A DNA stretch of 64,000 nt from Vibrio hyugaensis. Lineage in GTDB: Bacteria > Pseudomonadota > Gammaproteobacteria > Enterobacterales > Vibrionaceae. The position numbers and the translations under genes were made by a program. Below, in pieces: positions 9,005 through 18,294 of the stretch. The DNA lies in assembly GCF_002906655.1 (NCBI RefSeq), contig NZ_CP025794.1:2666001-2730000 (forward strand), read 5' to 3'. Each line of letters opens with the position of its first letter. Position 1 is the stretch's first letter. The notes under the pieces were generated by a model. It did no database searches. It was not told the DNA's origin and saw nothing but the letters and a program-made list of their open reading frames with translations.

Positions 9005-10513
9005 TTACTCTTCTGTCTCTTGGCCGCTGCGGTTCAAAAGGAATTGGACAAGCATTGAGACAGGACGGCCCGTTGAGCCTTTCGCTGCGCCTGACTTCCA
9101 AGCTGTACCCGCGATATCGACGTGTGCCCAGTTGTACTTCTTAGCAAACTTAGACAGGAAGCAACCTGCAGTGATAGTGCCAGCAGGACGACCACCAATG
9201 TTTGCCATATCAGCAAATGGACTCTTCAGCTGCTCATGGTACTCGTCTGCCATTGGTAGACGCCATGCACGGTCACTTGCTTGTTCAGAAGCGTTTACTA
9301 GCTCATGAGAAAGTGGGTTGTGGTTAGAGATTACGCCGCTGATGTGGTGGCCTAGTGCGATAACACAAGCTCCCGTTAGCGTTGCAACGTCTACTACGCA
9401 GTCTGGTTCGAAACGCTCTACGTAAGTCAGTGCGTCACAAAGAACAAGACGACCTTCCGCATCCGTGTTCAGAACTTCTACAGTTTGACCAGACATGGTT
9501 GTTAGGATGTCACCTGGACGGTAAGCGTTGCTGCCTGGCATGTTTTCACAGCCTGCTAGAACACCAATAACGTTGATTGGTAGGTTTAGCTTCGCTAGCG
9601 CTTTCATTGTACCGAATACAGATGCTGCACCACACATGTCGTACTTCATCTCATCCATACCTTCACCAGGTTTTAGAGAGATACCGCCTGAATCGAACGT
9701 CAGACCTTTACCGACGAGAACGATAGGTTTTGCTTCTGACTCTGGGTTACCTTTGTATTCGATAATCGACATCATAGATTCGTTCTTCGAACCACGACCT
9801 ACTGCTAGGTAAGATGTCATGCCCAGTTTTTCCATCTCTTGCTCACCAATGATCTTGGTGGTTACGGTTTCGTAATCGTCAGCAAGGCGACGAGCTTGAG
9901 AGGCTAAGTAAGCTGGGTTTGCTACGTTTGGTGGCATGTTGCCAAGATCTTTTGATGCTTTCACACCAGAAGAAATAGCTAGACCATGGGTGATTGCTTT
10001 TTCACCTAGGTTCAGTTCACGACGCGTTGGTACGTTGAACACTAGCTTACGCAGTGGACGACGAGTTTCTGGCTTAACGCTCTTGAACTGGTTAAATGTG
10101 TAAAGACCATCTTTAGTCGCTTCAACTGCTTGACGTACTTTCCAGTACGTATCGCGACCTTTAACGTGCAGTTCAGTTAGGAAACATACTGCTTCCATTG
10201 AACCGGTTTCGTTAAGTGTGCTGATCGTCTTTTGAATGATTTCCTTGTACTGGCGCTCGCCGAGTTCACGTTCTTTACCACAACCTACAAGTAGAACGCG
10301 CTCTGACAAAACACCTGGTACTTGATGCAGTAGTAGCATCTGACCAGGTTTACCCTCTAGATCACCACGGCGAAGTAGTGAACTGATGTAACCGTCACTG
10401 ATTTTATCAAGTTGTTCGGCTACTGGAGAAAGGCGACGTGGTTCAAACACACCAACAACGATACATGCGCTACGTTGTTTCTCTGGACTGCCACTTTTAA
10501 CACTGAACTCCAT
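9005..10513 (-). CDS. pepA: Leucyl aminopeptidase A (cytosol aminopeptidase)
   Basis: This 502-residue protein is an M17 leucine aminopeptidase. The metal-binding/catalytic signature [10 protein letters not shown] is near residue 350, [10 protein letters not shown] near 275, and [11 protein letters not shown] near 295. PepA is a hexameric di-metal exopeptidase. In Vibrio and E. coli it also binds DNA (Xer recombination, carAB control). The start ATG matches the family N-terminus ([20 protein letters not shown]). It is transcribed away from lptF, with a 200-base divergent promoter region in between. Confidence 0.97.
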   Translation of the reverse strand: MEFSVKSGSPEKQRSACIVVGVFEPRRLSPVAEQLDKISDGYISSLLRRGDLEGKPGQMLLLHQVPGVLSERVLLVGCGKERELGERQYKEIIQKTISTLNETGSMEAVCFLTELHVKGRDTYWKVRQAVEATKDGLYTFNQFKSVKPETRRPLRKLVFNVPTRRELNLGEKAITHGLAISSGVKASKDLGNMPPNVANPAYLASQARRLADDYETVTTKIIGEQEMEKLGMTSYLAVGRGSKNESMMSIIEYKGNPESEAKPIVLVGKGLTFDSGGISLKPGEGMDEMKYDMCGAASVFGTMKALAKLNLPINVIGVLAGCENMPGSNAYRPGDILTTMSGQTVEVLNTDAEGRLVLCDALTYVERFEPDCVVDVATLTGACVIALGHHISGVISNHNPLSHELVNASEQASDRAWRLPMADEYHEQLKSPFADMANIGGRPAGTITAGCFLSKFAKKYNWAHVDIAGTAWKSGAAKGSTGRPVSMLVQFLLNRSGQETEE

Positions 10514-10713
10514 GCGTACTCCTACATCCTGAAGACAAATTGCTCTAAATGTTAGATAATGATCGCTTACTTGTTGAATTTAAGCTCAGGTCTTACCAAC
10601 AGAGCTGATTTAAGCGCTAACATCTAGTTTATAATTTTTAAAAAAATAAATGGTTCAACGGGAAACTATAGTGATTCGACCAAAAAAACAAGTTTTGTAT
10701 AGGTAATTTCAGC

Positions 10714-11814
10714 GTGATTATTGTTAGATATTTGATCCGCGAAACACTCAAGAGCCAATTTGCGATTTTCTTCGTACTTTTTTTGGTGTTTGTGAGCCAG
10801 AAGTTTATCAGTGTTCTTGCTGATGCTTCGGACGGGGATATTCCTGCTGGATTAATTTTCTCAGTGGTTGGTTTAAACATGCCAGCCATGGGTTTATTGA
10901 TGCTGCCATTAAGTTTGTACATCGGCATATTGATCACCTTTGGTCGCTTGTATGCGGAAAGTGAGATCGTGGTAATGAATGCCACCGGTATCGGGAATAA
11001 ATTCTTGGTACAGGCGGCATTGTACTTAGCTCTGATTACATCAGGTGTTGCTGCGTTTAATGCGTTGTGGTTATCGCCTTGGTCTCAGGACCGTGTCGAG
11101 CAACTGTACGAGCAAGTCGCGGCAGAAAACAGCGTTGACCTGCTAAAGAAAGGCCAATTCCAAGGAACGCCAGATGGTTCGTCAGTCGTGTTTATTGACG
11201 ACATCAAAAACAGCACGTTAAGCAACGTGTTTGTTGCACAGATGCGCCCTCGCGATTCCATTCTACCAAGCGTGATGTTCTCTTCTTCAGGCGATGTAAA
11301 AGAACTGTCGGATGGCCGTCAGATCATTACGATGCATGAGGGCACGCGCTATGAAGGTGTGCCGACTCGCGTGGAATACATGATCACCAAGTTTGATGAA
11401 TATGAAGGCTTGATTGGCCAGCGCGAAGTGAAGCAAAAAGGTCGTGATTGGGAAGCTTACCCAACCGCAGATTTGATCGGCCACCCCGATCCAGAAGCGC
11501 AAGCAGAACTGCAATGGCGAATTTCATTATTTGTGTGTATTCCGCTGTTGACGATGTTGGTTATTCCGCTTTCCGCGGTCAACCCACGTCAGGGACGTTT
11601 CGCCAAAATGGGGCCTGCCATCTTGATTTACTTGGCGTACTTCCTTGCAATTAGTGCAACGAAATCTGCGTTAGAGGATGGTGCTATACCTGCTGCTATT
11701 GGCATGTGGCCTATTAATGCGATGCTGCTTTTGGTCGCTATCCTGGCGAACATGATGGACAGTGTTCCTGCTCGTCGAATGAAAGAAAAATTCCGTAAGA
11801 AGAGGCTCGCGTAA
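10714..11814 (+). CDS. lptF: LPS export permease LptF
   Basis: This 366-residue YjgP/YjgQ-family permease has six predicted membrane segments: three near the N-terminus (for example FAIFFVLFLVFVSQKFISV), a large periplasmic jelly-roll domain around 130-265, and three at the C-terminus. With LptG and LptB it forms the ABC transporter that extracts lipopolysaccharide from the inner membrane. The start codon is GTG. lptG follows after 3 bases, a clear two-gene operon. lptB, lptC and lptA are not in this window. Confidence 0.96.
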   Translation: MIIVRYLIRETLKSQFAIFFVLFLVFVSQKFISVLADASDGDIPAGLIFSVVGLNMPAMGLLMLPLSLYIGILITFGRLYAESEIVVMNATGIGNKFLVQAALYLALITSGVAAFNALWLSPWSQDRVEQLYEQVAAENSVDLLKKGQFQGTPDGSSVVFIDDIKNSTLSNVFVAQMRPRDSILPSVMFSSSGDVKELSDGRQIITMHEGTRYEGVPTRVEYMITKFDEYEGLIGQREVKQKGRDWEAYPTADLIGHPDPEAQAELQWRISLFVCIPLLTMLVIPLSAVNPRQGRFAKMGPAILIYLAYFLAISATKSALEDGAIPAAIGMWPINAMLLLVAILANMMDSVPARRMKEKFRKKRLA

Positions 11815-11817
11815 GCT

Positions 11818-12888
11818 GTGTTCAAACTCTTAGACCTTTACATCGGTAGAACGATAATCTCTACCACGGCTTTGGTGTTAGCGACCTTTGTTGGTTTGTC
11901 TGGCATCATCAAATACGTAGAGCAGCTGCGTAAAGTCGGCCGTGGTGCATACGACTTAATGCATGCCCTCTACTTTGTGTTACTAAGTATCCCTCGCGAT
12001 GTAGAAATGTTTTTCCCGATGGCTGCGTTGTTGGGGGCATTAATTGGCCTTGGTATGTTGGCTTCCAGCTCCGAGCTCGTAGTAATGCAAGCAGCCGGCT
12101 TTTCTAAGTTGGATATCGGTTTATCAGTGCTTAAAACCGCGGTTCCATTAATGCTAATCGTCATGACGCTTGGCCAATGGGGCGCACCTGAAGCACAAAA
12201 AATGGCACGTGATCTACGAGCGTTTGCTTTGTCTGGCGGTAGTATCGTTTCTGTTCGGGCTGGTGTTTGGGCTCGTGATGCCAATGATTTTATCTTTATC
12301 GGCAAAGTTGAAGACGACAAACTCTATGGTTTGAACATGTGGCGTTTTGATGATGATAAAAACCTACAGAAAGTCATTTTTGCTGAAGAGGTTGATTACC
12401 AACAAGACAACAATTGGCTGATGCGCTACGTGCAAGTTACTGACATGGAGAATGAAAACGTCATTACCAAGCGTGATTTGGAACAAATGGAGTGGCACAC
12501 CTCATTAGCACCAGACAAACTGGCAGTCGTGACGGTAAAACCAGAAGAGCTGTCACTAAGTGGCTTGTATGACTATGTGACATACCTGAAAGCATCAGAG
12601 CAAGATGCTTCACGTTATGAACTGGCATTTTGGCGCAAGCTATCTCAACCGCTTTCTATCGCGGTAATGATGTTGATGGCACTGTCATTTGTATTCGGTC
12701 CATTACGTAGTGTGACCATGGGGGCAAGGGTGCTTTCGGGGGTGGTTGCTGGCTTTACTTTTTACATATCCAGTGAATTCTTTGGTCCTCTAACCTTGGT
12801 ATATGGCATCCCGCCAGTATTCGGTGCACTGGCTCCAAGTCTCGTATTCTTAGCTATTGCGGTATCTCTGCTCAGAAGAAAGCTATAG
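11818..12888 (+). CDS. lptG: LPS export permease LptG
   Basis: This 356-residue partner of LptF begins MFKLLDLYIGRTIISTTALV (GTG start at 11818, 3 bases after the lptF stop, so probably translationally coupled). It has the same topology: membrane segments at about 15-35, 60-85 and 100-120, a periplasmic beta domain, and three C-terminal segments. It forms the LptB2FG extractor for lipopolysaccharide. A strong terminator follows. Confidence 0.96.
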   Translation: MFKLLDLYIGRTIISTTALVLATFVGLSGIIKYVEQLRKVGRGAYDLMHALYFVLLSIPRDVEMFFPMAALLGALIGLGMLASSSELVVMQAAGFSKLDIGLSVLKTAVPLMLIVMTLGQWGAPEAQKMARDLRAFALSGGSIVSVRAGVWARDANDFIFIGKVEDDKLYGLNMWRFDDDKNLQKVIFAEEVDYQQDNNWLMRYVQVTDMENENVITKRDLEQMEWHTSLAPDKLAVVTVKPEELSLSGLYDYVTYLKASEQDASRYELAFWRKLSQPLSIAVMMLMALSFVFGPLRSVTMGARVLSGVVAGFTFYISSEFFGPLTLVYGIPPVFGALAPSLVFLAIAVSLLRRKL

Positions 12889-12910
12889 ATTCCCAAAGAC
12901 AGTAAACATA

Positions 12911-12939
12911 AAAAAGGAAGGCGCCATGCCTTCCTTTTT
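12911..12939. terminator. Bidirectional terminator between lptG and the RDD gene
   Basis: AAAAAGGAAGGC, a GCCAT loop and GCCTTCCTTTTT are flanked by A on one side and T on the other, so the hairpin can serve both convergent genes. Confidence 0.9.
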
Positions 12940-12961
12940 CTATTTTGCTTCTGCCATTTAA

Positions 12962-13441
12962 CTATTTAGCTTTCGGTAATACCACGACTTCAGTTTTTGC
13001 CCAAATATCATGGAAACCACGTTTCTGTGGGTCAATGGGCACAGTGAGGTTAGCTAAGCCGAAACCAGAGGTTGCTAGGCGAATCAGTGCCTGAGTTACA
13101 GAAATAGCTGAGCCATCTTTGCTGTTTCGGATCTGCATCTTCCAAGCTCGCATGCCTAGTGTTTGACCTGCTCGTGTCCAGAAGAAGACAAAGAAATATA
13201 CCCAGACTGTCGCCAAGTAAAGGGTAAATAGCGGGCTTAATACAGGGTGCTTTCCTAGCATATCCGCTGCATCTGCATATTCTCCATAGCTCAATAATCC
13301 TGCTGCATTTAACGCAAAGACGATTGCCATCACTACGCCGGCGGCCATCATTTCAATTGCTAAGATAATCAGCATATCGTAGAACAACGCCGCTAATCGG
13401 CGAAATAAGCCCGCTGGTGGAAGAGTTGTAGAAGTCGTCAT
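12962..13441 (-). CDS. RDD family membrane protein
   Basis: This 159-residue protein carries the RDD-family pattern: an Arg and two Asp-like positions in GLFRRLAALFYDMLIILAI near residues 12-30, two further hydrophobic segments (about 35-55 and 80-100), and the conserved W-RAGQTLGMRAWKMQI motif. RDD proteins are small integral membrane proteins; some members have been linked to ion exchange, but the role here is unknown. It is a single gene, convergent with lptG. Confidence 0.85.
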   Translation of the reverse strand: MTTSTTLPPAGLFRRLAALFYDMLIILAIEMMAAGVVMAIVFALNAAGLLSYGEYADAADMLGKHPVLSPLFTLYLATVWVYFFVFFWTRAGQTLGMRAWKMQIRNSKDGSAISVTQALIRLATSGFGLANLTVPIDPQKRGFHDIWAKTEVVVLPKAK

Positions 13442-13686
13442 AGTTCCATCACTTACCTTTAAAATTGTGCGTCAGGATATAGATTCCGCTTGTCGGTGAA
13501 AAGAGAGCTAACGCACAGAGTCTCTAATTACGAAGAAATCACCATAGCAGAAGACACTTTATATCCATCGTCTAACTTAACAAAGCTATCCAGTTCAAAC
13601 TTCGCGTCACCTAACCTGTGAAATCGTCAAACATACGGTACCTTGCTTAGAACATGAGATTACGAATGACGTGATAGAGGTACAAG

Positions 13687-14352
13687 ATGATCGTGATTAC
13701 CGGCGCGAGCAGTGGACTAGGTGCGCAACTAGCTAAGTTGTATGATGCTCAAGGCGAAGAAACACTGTTAACTGGACGCAGTGAAGAGAAGTTGGCGACT
13801 CTTTCTCAACACCTATCTAATAAAGCTCAAGTGCGTAGTTGTGATTTGGTGGATACATCCCAAGTCGAGAATTTGTTTAATGAGCTGCCTAAAGCGCCTT
13901 CTACTCTGATTCACTGTGCTGGAAGTGGGTATTTTGGTTTATTAGCTGAGCAAGACCCGCAAGAGATTCAAAAGCTGATTGAAAATAACCTCACTTCGGC
14001 GATTAATATTCTTCGAGAGTTGGTCAAACGTTATCAAGAGCAGCCAGTAAATGTTGTGATGGTGATGTCGACAGCAGCACAGCAAGCTAAGGCACAAGAA
14101 TCGACCTATTGTGCGGTGAAGTGGGCTGTCAAAGGTTTGATTGAATCCGTTCGTATGGAGTTAAAAGGCAAACCAATGAAAATTATCGCTGTGTATCCCG
14201 GAGGTATGGCGACGGAATTTTGGGAGACGAGCGGTAAGTCTTTAGACACCAGTAGCTTTATGAGTGCAGGTGATGCAGCGCGGATGATTCATGGTGCGCT
14301 TTCTAATATTGGTAATGGTTACGTTTCGGATATTACAGTTAACCGTTTATAG
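13687..14352 (+). CDS. Short-chain dehydrogenase/reductase
   Basis: This 221-residue classical SDR has the nucleotide-binding loop TGASSGLG at residues 5-12, the NNLTS-like N near 95, the catalytic Ser in MSTAAQQ and the Tyr-x3-Lys pair in STYCAVKWAVKG near 140-150. It would catalyse an NAD(P)-dependent oxidoreduction, but the substrate cannot be told from sequence. The Rossmann motif begins at residue 5, so the ATG at 13687, preceded by AGAGGTACAAG, is the true start. It is a single gene with no obvious partner; tRNA-Leu follows. Confidence 0.88.
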   Translation: MIVITGASSGLGAQLAKLYDAQGEETLLTGRSEEKLATLSQHLSNKAQVRSCDLVDTSQVENLFNELPKAPSTLIHCAGSGYFGLLAEQDPQEIQKLIENNLTSAINILRELVKRYQEQPVNVVMVMSTAAQQAKAQESTYCAVKWAVKGLIESVRMELKGKPMKIIAVYPGGMATEFWETSGKSLDTSSFMSAGDAARMIHGALSNIGNGYVSDITVNRL

Positions 14353-14529
14353 GGCTGAGAGGGAGGTCTTGTTATCAGGTGATATGGCAGACTGAACTGT
14401 GATGAGATCTTCTTTGTCACACTTTGTGGCGAAATTATCAGCAAACGATAGTTATTTAAGGTTTTTCTGCTTGCGCAGGTCAAAAGCTTACGTATAATGC
14501 CAATCATCAAAGGGCAAGAGCCCAGAGAT

Positions 14530-14614
14530 GCCGGTGTGGTGAAATTGGTATACACGACGGATTCAAAATCCGTTGCCTTCGGGCGTGGCGGTTCAAGTCC
14601 GCCCACCGGTACCA
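14530..14614 (+). tRNA. tRNA-Leu (anticodon CAA)
   Basis: This class II tRNA is 85 nt including encoded CCA. The anticodon loop TTCAAAA gives CAA, there is a long variable arm and the T-arm reads GGTTCAAGTCC. The acceptor stem GCCGGTG pairs with CACCGGT, with a G-U at the first pair. Its 3' end is repeated downstream. Confidence 0.95.
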
Positions 14615-14880
14615 TACATAGAAAGGTCGCTTTTATAGCGGCCTTTCGTCGTTTTGGGCGTTTGGAAATGGCGGAAGAAAGTTAGCGTTGCCTTCACGGT
14701 GGCGTCAGGAGTGCCTGCCCAGTTAAGTCGCCCACCGGTACTATATATAGAAAGGTCGCTTTTATAGCGGCCTTTCGTCGTTTTGGGCGTTTGGAAATGG
14801 CGGAAGAAGGTTAGCGTTGCCTTCGCGGTGGCGGCAGGAATGCCTGTCCAATCAACTCTGCCCACCGGTAGCATATTTTA
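14603..14880 (+). repeat. rtT-like tandem repeats carrying copies of the tRNA-Leu 3' end
   Basis: Starting inside the tRNA, a unit of about 129-130 bases is repeated. CCACCGGTA, the tRNA acceptor end, recurs at 14603, 14732 and 14862. The segment from GAAAGGTCGC through GGCGGAAGAA is almost identical in the first two units, and the GTTGCCTTC of the variable arm recurs at 14572, 14687 and 14816. The ghost copies lack the anticodon arm. A GAAAGGTCGC/GCGGCCTTTC hairpin (14621-14647 and 14750-14776) ends each unit in a terminator-like fold. The arrangement resembles the rtT repeats after E. coli tyrT. A 93-codon minus-strand frame here merely reads the repeat and is not called. Confidence 0.8.
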
Positions 14881-14881
14881 G

Positions 14882-14917
14882 GACAGAGCCTCGACGAAAG
14901 CTGGGGGCTTTGTTGTT
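14882..14917 (+). terminator. Terminator after the tRNA-Leu repeat region
   Basis: ACAGAGCC and GGGCTTTGT flank a 14-base loop, followed by TGTTT. It is the last hairpin of the tRNA transcript. Confidence 0.65.
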
Positions 14918-14933
14918 TCTGGTTATCCAAAAT

Positions 14934-14960
14934 AAAAAAGCGCGAGGGTATGCCTCGCGC
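14934..14960 (-). terminator. Terminator after the chitin-oligosaccharide deacetylase gene
   Basis: On the minus strand GCGCGAGG, a CATAC loop and CCTCGCGC are followed by six T's, 31 bases past the stop. Confidence 0.85.
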
Positions 14961-14990
14961 AAACTACTACATGGTGATAGTAGGAACAGC

Positions 14991-16274
14991 CTATAGAGCT
15001 GTGAACAAGGTGTTCTGTGTATTCGGAGTCCAATCCGACTGTGATACATGCGGAATGTTTACGAGGTAGCGAAGACCTTGGTAAGTCACGACATCATCTG
15101 CTTCATAAGCAACGTTTAGTGTCCAGTTAGTTGCAGGATCAGCATTTGTCCAAAGGCTAGACGTTGAAGACGGTGCCCAATCCTGTTGTGCGACGTGCGT
15201 TGTAACCGCTTTATAAACAGTACCTGAATGTGTTACGTAATCACCAGCAACGTATGCCTGACCAACTTGCCAAACTGGTGTGTAGTTATCCATGGTATCG
15301 AAAACGTATCCTGCTTCTTTTGCGATTTGGATAAACTTAGCCAGCTTAGGTAAGTTTTTGGTTGCTCCCATGCCGCGTTTGCCATCTTCGAATAAGAACT
15401 CATGTGTTAACACGATAACTTTGTCTGCGTGTAGCGGAGTACCACAAGGGAATTCTTGTGTTTTGGAGTTGATAGGGTTGATCGTCGTTGGCGCGCAACT
15501 GTTTAGGGCCGCATCAACATAACCTAGAAACGGTTCTGCTTCCGTCAAACTATTTGCTGGCATTGCAATGCCCCAGTTCTCCGGTGCCCAGTCAAGATCC
15601 CAACCATGGGTTTGATATCCCTTATTCGCTAAGATATTTTGAACTTCAATCGAGGCCTTAACGCTGTTTGACGGGTTGTCAGTGTCACAGACGTAGCCAG
15701 GTTCCCAAGGTTTTAAGTCATCAGAGGTTGCACATAAGCCATCTGCTTTAAAATTTTTTGTTACACGCCAGCCGTTGGTATATGGCAATCGAGCAAACTC
15801 TTCACCGCGATAGTTTGGGTAACTGGAAATATTTGGTAGGTATCGCTCGAGTACAGCTAAGTTTTCGGCAAATGTTAGAGCGTCGTAGACAGGATCTTGG
15901 TAAGAGTTAATTTGATGATCGCCCGTCGCATTACATTCTGCACCACTGTTAGGGCCAAATTCTTCCACGCAGTTATGGATCATATGGGCATAACTGTGGT
16001 TCGCTACGATATGCCCTGTATCGAGAGCCAGTTTCAAAGCTTCTAAAGCGCGGTCCTCATTTTCATCACCAATCCCATCTAGGTGCCAAGCATTAAAGTA
16101 AAAAGTGCCTTTAACCCCTTGTTCATTAAGCACATTAATCACATCGATTGACGCGTTAATAGGGCCGTCATCAAAGGTTAAATATATCGTGCCTTTTGGG
16201 TCTGCTTGGGCAAACGAATATTGAGATAGAGCAGTGCCTAAGAGTGTAACCATAGCCAGTTTATTTAATTTCAT
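14991..16274 (-). CDS. Secreted chitin-oligosaccharide deacetylase with chitin-binding modules
   Basis: This 427-residue exported enzyme has a signal peptide (about 1-22, ending SFA), then a NodB/polysaccharide deacetylase domain with the metal/catalytic motifs TFDDGP (33-38) and HSYAH (93-97). Two short CBM5/12-type chitin-binding modules follow at the C-terminus (about 335-375 and 382-425, with aromatic WAPSS/WTPNT ends). Vibrio enzymes of this family convert chitobiose and longer chitin oligomers to GlcNAc-GlcN type products. It diverges from the PTS operon that would import such dimers, and the 247-base region between them holds a LacI-type operator. Confidence 0.93.
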   Translation of the reverse strand: MKLNKLAMVTLLGTALSQYSFAQADPKGTIYLTFDDGPINASIDVINVLNEQGVKGTFYFNAWHLDGIGDENEDRALEALKLALDTGHIVANHSYAHMIHNCVEEFGPNSGAECNATGDHQINSYQDPVYDALTFAENLAVLERYLPNISSYPNYRGEEFARLPYTNGWRVTKNFKADGLCATSDDLKPWEPGYVCDTDNPSNSVKASIEVQNILANKGYQTHGWDLDWAPENWGIAMPANSLTEAEPFLGYVDAALNSCAPTTINPINSKTQEFPCGTPLHADKVIVLTHEFLFEDGKRGMGATKNLPKLAKFIQIAKEAGYVFDTMDNYTPVWQVGQAYVAGDYVTHSGTVYKAVTTHVAQQDWAPSSTSSLWTNADPATNWTLNVAYEADDVVTYQGLRYLVNIPHVSQSDWTPNTQNTLFTAL

Positions 16275-16441
16275 TCTTTATTCCTTTTAAGAAATTAATT
16301 ATGACGTTGTCAGTAGTAATATATTGATAGTTATAAATATAAATTTTGTTTTTTATTATTCTGTTGGCTTTTATCCTAGACCTAAATAATTAATAAAAAA
16401 TAGAGCGTATTTTCTAAAGTGAGATTTAGTTCACGAACAAT

Positions 16442-16453
16442 GCAACCGGTTGC
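16442..16453. promoter_or_regulatory. LacI-family operator in the COD/PTS divergent region
   Basis: GCAACCGGTTGC is a perfect 12-bp palindrome with the central CG typical of LacI/GalR-family sites. It lies 69 bases upstream of the IIB gene and is the obvious candidate target of the LacI-type protein encoded at the operon's end (20817-21815). Confidence 0.6.
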
Positions 16454-16521
16454 GCTTTTTTGCGTTGGTTATTTTTGCTACAGTTTTTGTAGATTGAAAA
16501 TTACACAACGGGAGTAAGGCT

Positions 16522-16827
16522 ATGAAAAAGATCCTTTTATGCTGTAGCGCTGGGATGTCGACCAGTATGTTGGTTAGAAAGATGGAGCAAGCTGCTGAAA
16601 AGCAAGGTATTGTATGTAAGATTGATGCGTTGTCTGTGAATGCGTTTGATGAAGCAATCAAAGAGTACGATGTTTGCTTGCTTGGACCTCAAGTTCGATT
16701 CCAACTAGAAGAATTGCGAAAAACAGCTCAAGAGCACGGTAAAAATATAGAGGCAATTTCCCCACAGGCTTATGGAATGATGAAAGGGGAAGAAGTATTA
16801 AAGCAAGCATTAGAACTTATTAACTAA
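16522..16827 (+). CDS. PTS IIB component, lactose/cellobiose (chitobiose) family
   Basis: This 101-residue protein begins MKKILLCCSAGMSTSMLV. Cys8, in the C-S-A-G-M-S-T loop, is the phospho-cysteine of this IIB family. It passes phosphate from IIA to the sugar as IIC transports it. The start has GGGAGTAAGG upstream. It heads a IIB-IIC-IIA-GH4-ChbG-LacI gene string. In V. cholerae the equivalent operon (VC1281-VC1286) is associated with glucosamine-dimer use. A hairpin separates it from IIC. Confidence 0.93.
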   Translation: MKKILLCCSAGMSTSMLVRKMEQAAEKQGIVCKIDALSVNAFDEAIKEYDVCLLGPQVRFQLEELRKTAQEHGKNIEAISPQAYGMMKGEEVLKQALELIN

Positions 16828-16844
16828 TTCAATAGTTTAAAATA

Positions 16845-16889
16845 AAAAGAACAATCATCAAATATTGATATTTGATGTGGGGTTCTTTT
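16845..16889 (+). other. Intercistronic hairpin between IIB and IIC
   Basis: AAAAGAAC and GTTCTTTT enclose ATCAAATA and ATATTTGAT, giving a long two-part stem followed by TTTTG. It may be an mRNA processing or partial termination site that sets the ratio of IIB to IIC. Confidence 0.55.
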
Positions 16890-16912
16890 GTCTAAAAATA
16901 AGGATGGACTCT

Positions 16913-18247
16913 ATGAAGCTTTATGATGCGATTATAGGAATAGTCGAAAAGCATATAGCCCCAATTGCAGCAAAAGTGGGTAATCAACCTCATGTTAGAG
17001 CAATGAGAGACGGATTTATCGTGGCAATGCCGTTTATTATTGTAGGTAGCTTTATCTTAATATTTGCTTTTCCACCATTTGAAGAAGGGACTTCGTTTAC
17101 TCTAGGTCAAATATGGTTGGACTTTGCGACGACGCATTTCGATACCATTATGATGCCGTTCAATATGTCGATGGGAATCATGACGATATTCGTCTCGCTA
17201 GGGGTCGCCTATAGCTTGGCGAAAGCATACAAAATGGATGGGATAACCAGTGCTGTTTTGTCGCTTATGAGTTTCTTATTAATTGCAGCTCCTGCTAAAG
17301 ACGGCGCTTTGGCAATGAATCATATGGGAGGAACGGGGATTTTTACTGCGGTAATGAGTGCTTTCTTTTCTGTCGAGCTGTACCGCTTTATGAAAAAGCA
17401 TAACATTACGATTCGCATGCCAGAGCAGGTGCCTCCGGCTATTGCACGATCCTTTGAGGTATTGCTACCTGTCTTAGCGATTTTCGTTACGCTTTACCCT
17501 CTGAGTATTTTTGTTCAAATGCAATACGATATGTTGATTCCTGATGCGGTGATGGCAATGTTCAAACCATTGATCAGTGCTTCAAATACGTTACCAGCGA
17601 TCATTGGCGCCTTGCTTGTTTGTCAGTTATTGTGGTTTGCGGGCATCCATGGAGCGGCGATTGTCGTTGGTCTTCTGTCTCCCATCTTCCTTACTAATAT
17701 CAGTGCTAACATCGACGCGTTTGTTGCTGGCCAACCTATTCCAAATGTATTCACTCAGCCATTCTGGGACTTCTACATCTTTATTGGTGGTTCGGGTGCA
17801 ACATTAGCGCTGGTAATGCTTATGTCCTTCAGTCGTTCAGCTCACCTCAAAAGTATTGGACGTATGAGTGCAGTGCCTGGTTTCTTCCAAATTAACGAAC
17901 CGGTTATTTTTGGTAGCCCTGTGGTGATGAACCCTATTCTATTTATTCCATTCGTATTCGCGCCTATCTTGAATGCCACCATTGCGTATTTTGCTGTGCA
18001 CCTTGGTTTTGTTGGCATGGGGGTGGCAACAACACCTTGGACTACACCAGCTATTATCGGTGCATCGTGGGGTAGCGGTTGGACATTCTCACCTGTGTTG
18101 CTCGTGATAGGGCTACTGATTCTTGACCTGTTTATCTACTTGCCGTTTTTCAAGATGTTTGAAAAGCAAGTATTAGAACAAGAGCTTCCAACAAGCAAAG
18201 AAACAAAAGACGCGGAACAACCATCCGGTGAAGGCGTAACAGCATAA
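16913..18247 (+). CDS. PTS IIC permease, lactose/cellobiose family
   Basis: This protein of about 444 residues has roughly ten hydrophobic segments and the Lac-family IIC signatures: an NQPHVRAMRDGF amphipathic N-terminus, the -WFAGIHGAAIV- re-entrant region and -PGFFQINEPVIFGSPVVMNP-. It forms the membrane channel that moves and presents the disaccharide for phosphorylation. The reading frame extends 16 codons upstream, but the ATG at 16913 is preferred because AAGGA lies about eight bases before it. The C-terminal tail after residue 420 is polar and cytoplasmic. Confidence 0.93.
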   Translation: MKLYDAIIGIVEKHIAPIAAKVGNQPHVRAMRDGFIVAMPFIIVGSFILIFAFPPFEEGTSFTLGQIWLDFATTHFDTIMMPFNMSMGIMTIFVSLGVAYSLAKAYKMDGITSAVLSLMSFLLIAAPAKDGALAMNHMGGTGIFTAVMSAFFSVELYRFMKKHNITIRMPEQVPPAIARSFEVLLPVLAIFVTLYPLSIFVQMQYDMLIPDAVMAMFKPLISASNTLPAIIGALLVCQLLWFAGIHGAAIVVGLLSPIFLTNISANIDAFVAGQPIPNVFTQPFWDFYIFIGGSGATLALVMLMSFSRSAHLKSIGRMSAVPGFFQINEPVIFGSPVVMNPILFIPFVFAPILNATIAYFAVHLGFVGMGVATTPWTTPAIIGASWGSGWTFSPVLLVIGLLILDLFIYLPFFKMFEKQVLEQELPTSKETKDAEQPSGEGVTA

Positions 18248-18254
18248 AGATGAT

Positions 18255-18276
18255 TGGGCTGTCATTCGATAGCCCT
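18255..18276 (+). other. Small hairpin between IIC and IIA
   Basis: GGGCT and AGCCC enclose about 10 bases in the gap before the IIA ribosome-binding site. It has no T run, so it is more likely an RNA stability element than a terminator. Confidence 0.3.
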
Positions 18277-18294
18277 CCCTTTCGGAGAGAAGAC

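Noticed and set aside
14593..14874. 93-codon minus-strand frame with an internally repeated peptide, overlapping the tRNA-Leu
   Set aside because: The peptide repeat simply reflects the DNA repeat, it reads antisense through the tRNA and has no ribosome-binding site; treated as a non-coding repeat.
16418..16435. Possible CRP site AGTGA...TCACG upstream of the chitosan-disaccharide PTS operon
   Set aside because: The GTGA and TCAC halves are eight bases apart instead of the six required by the CRP consensus.
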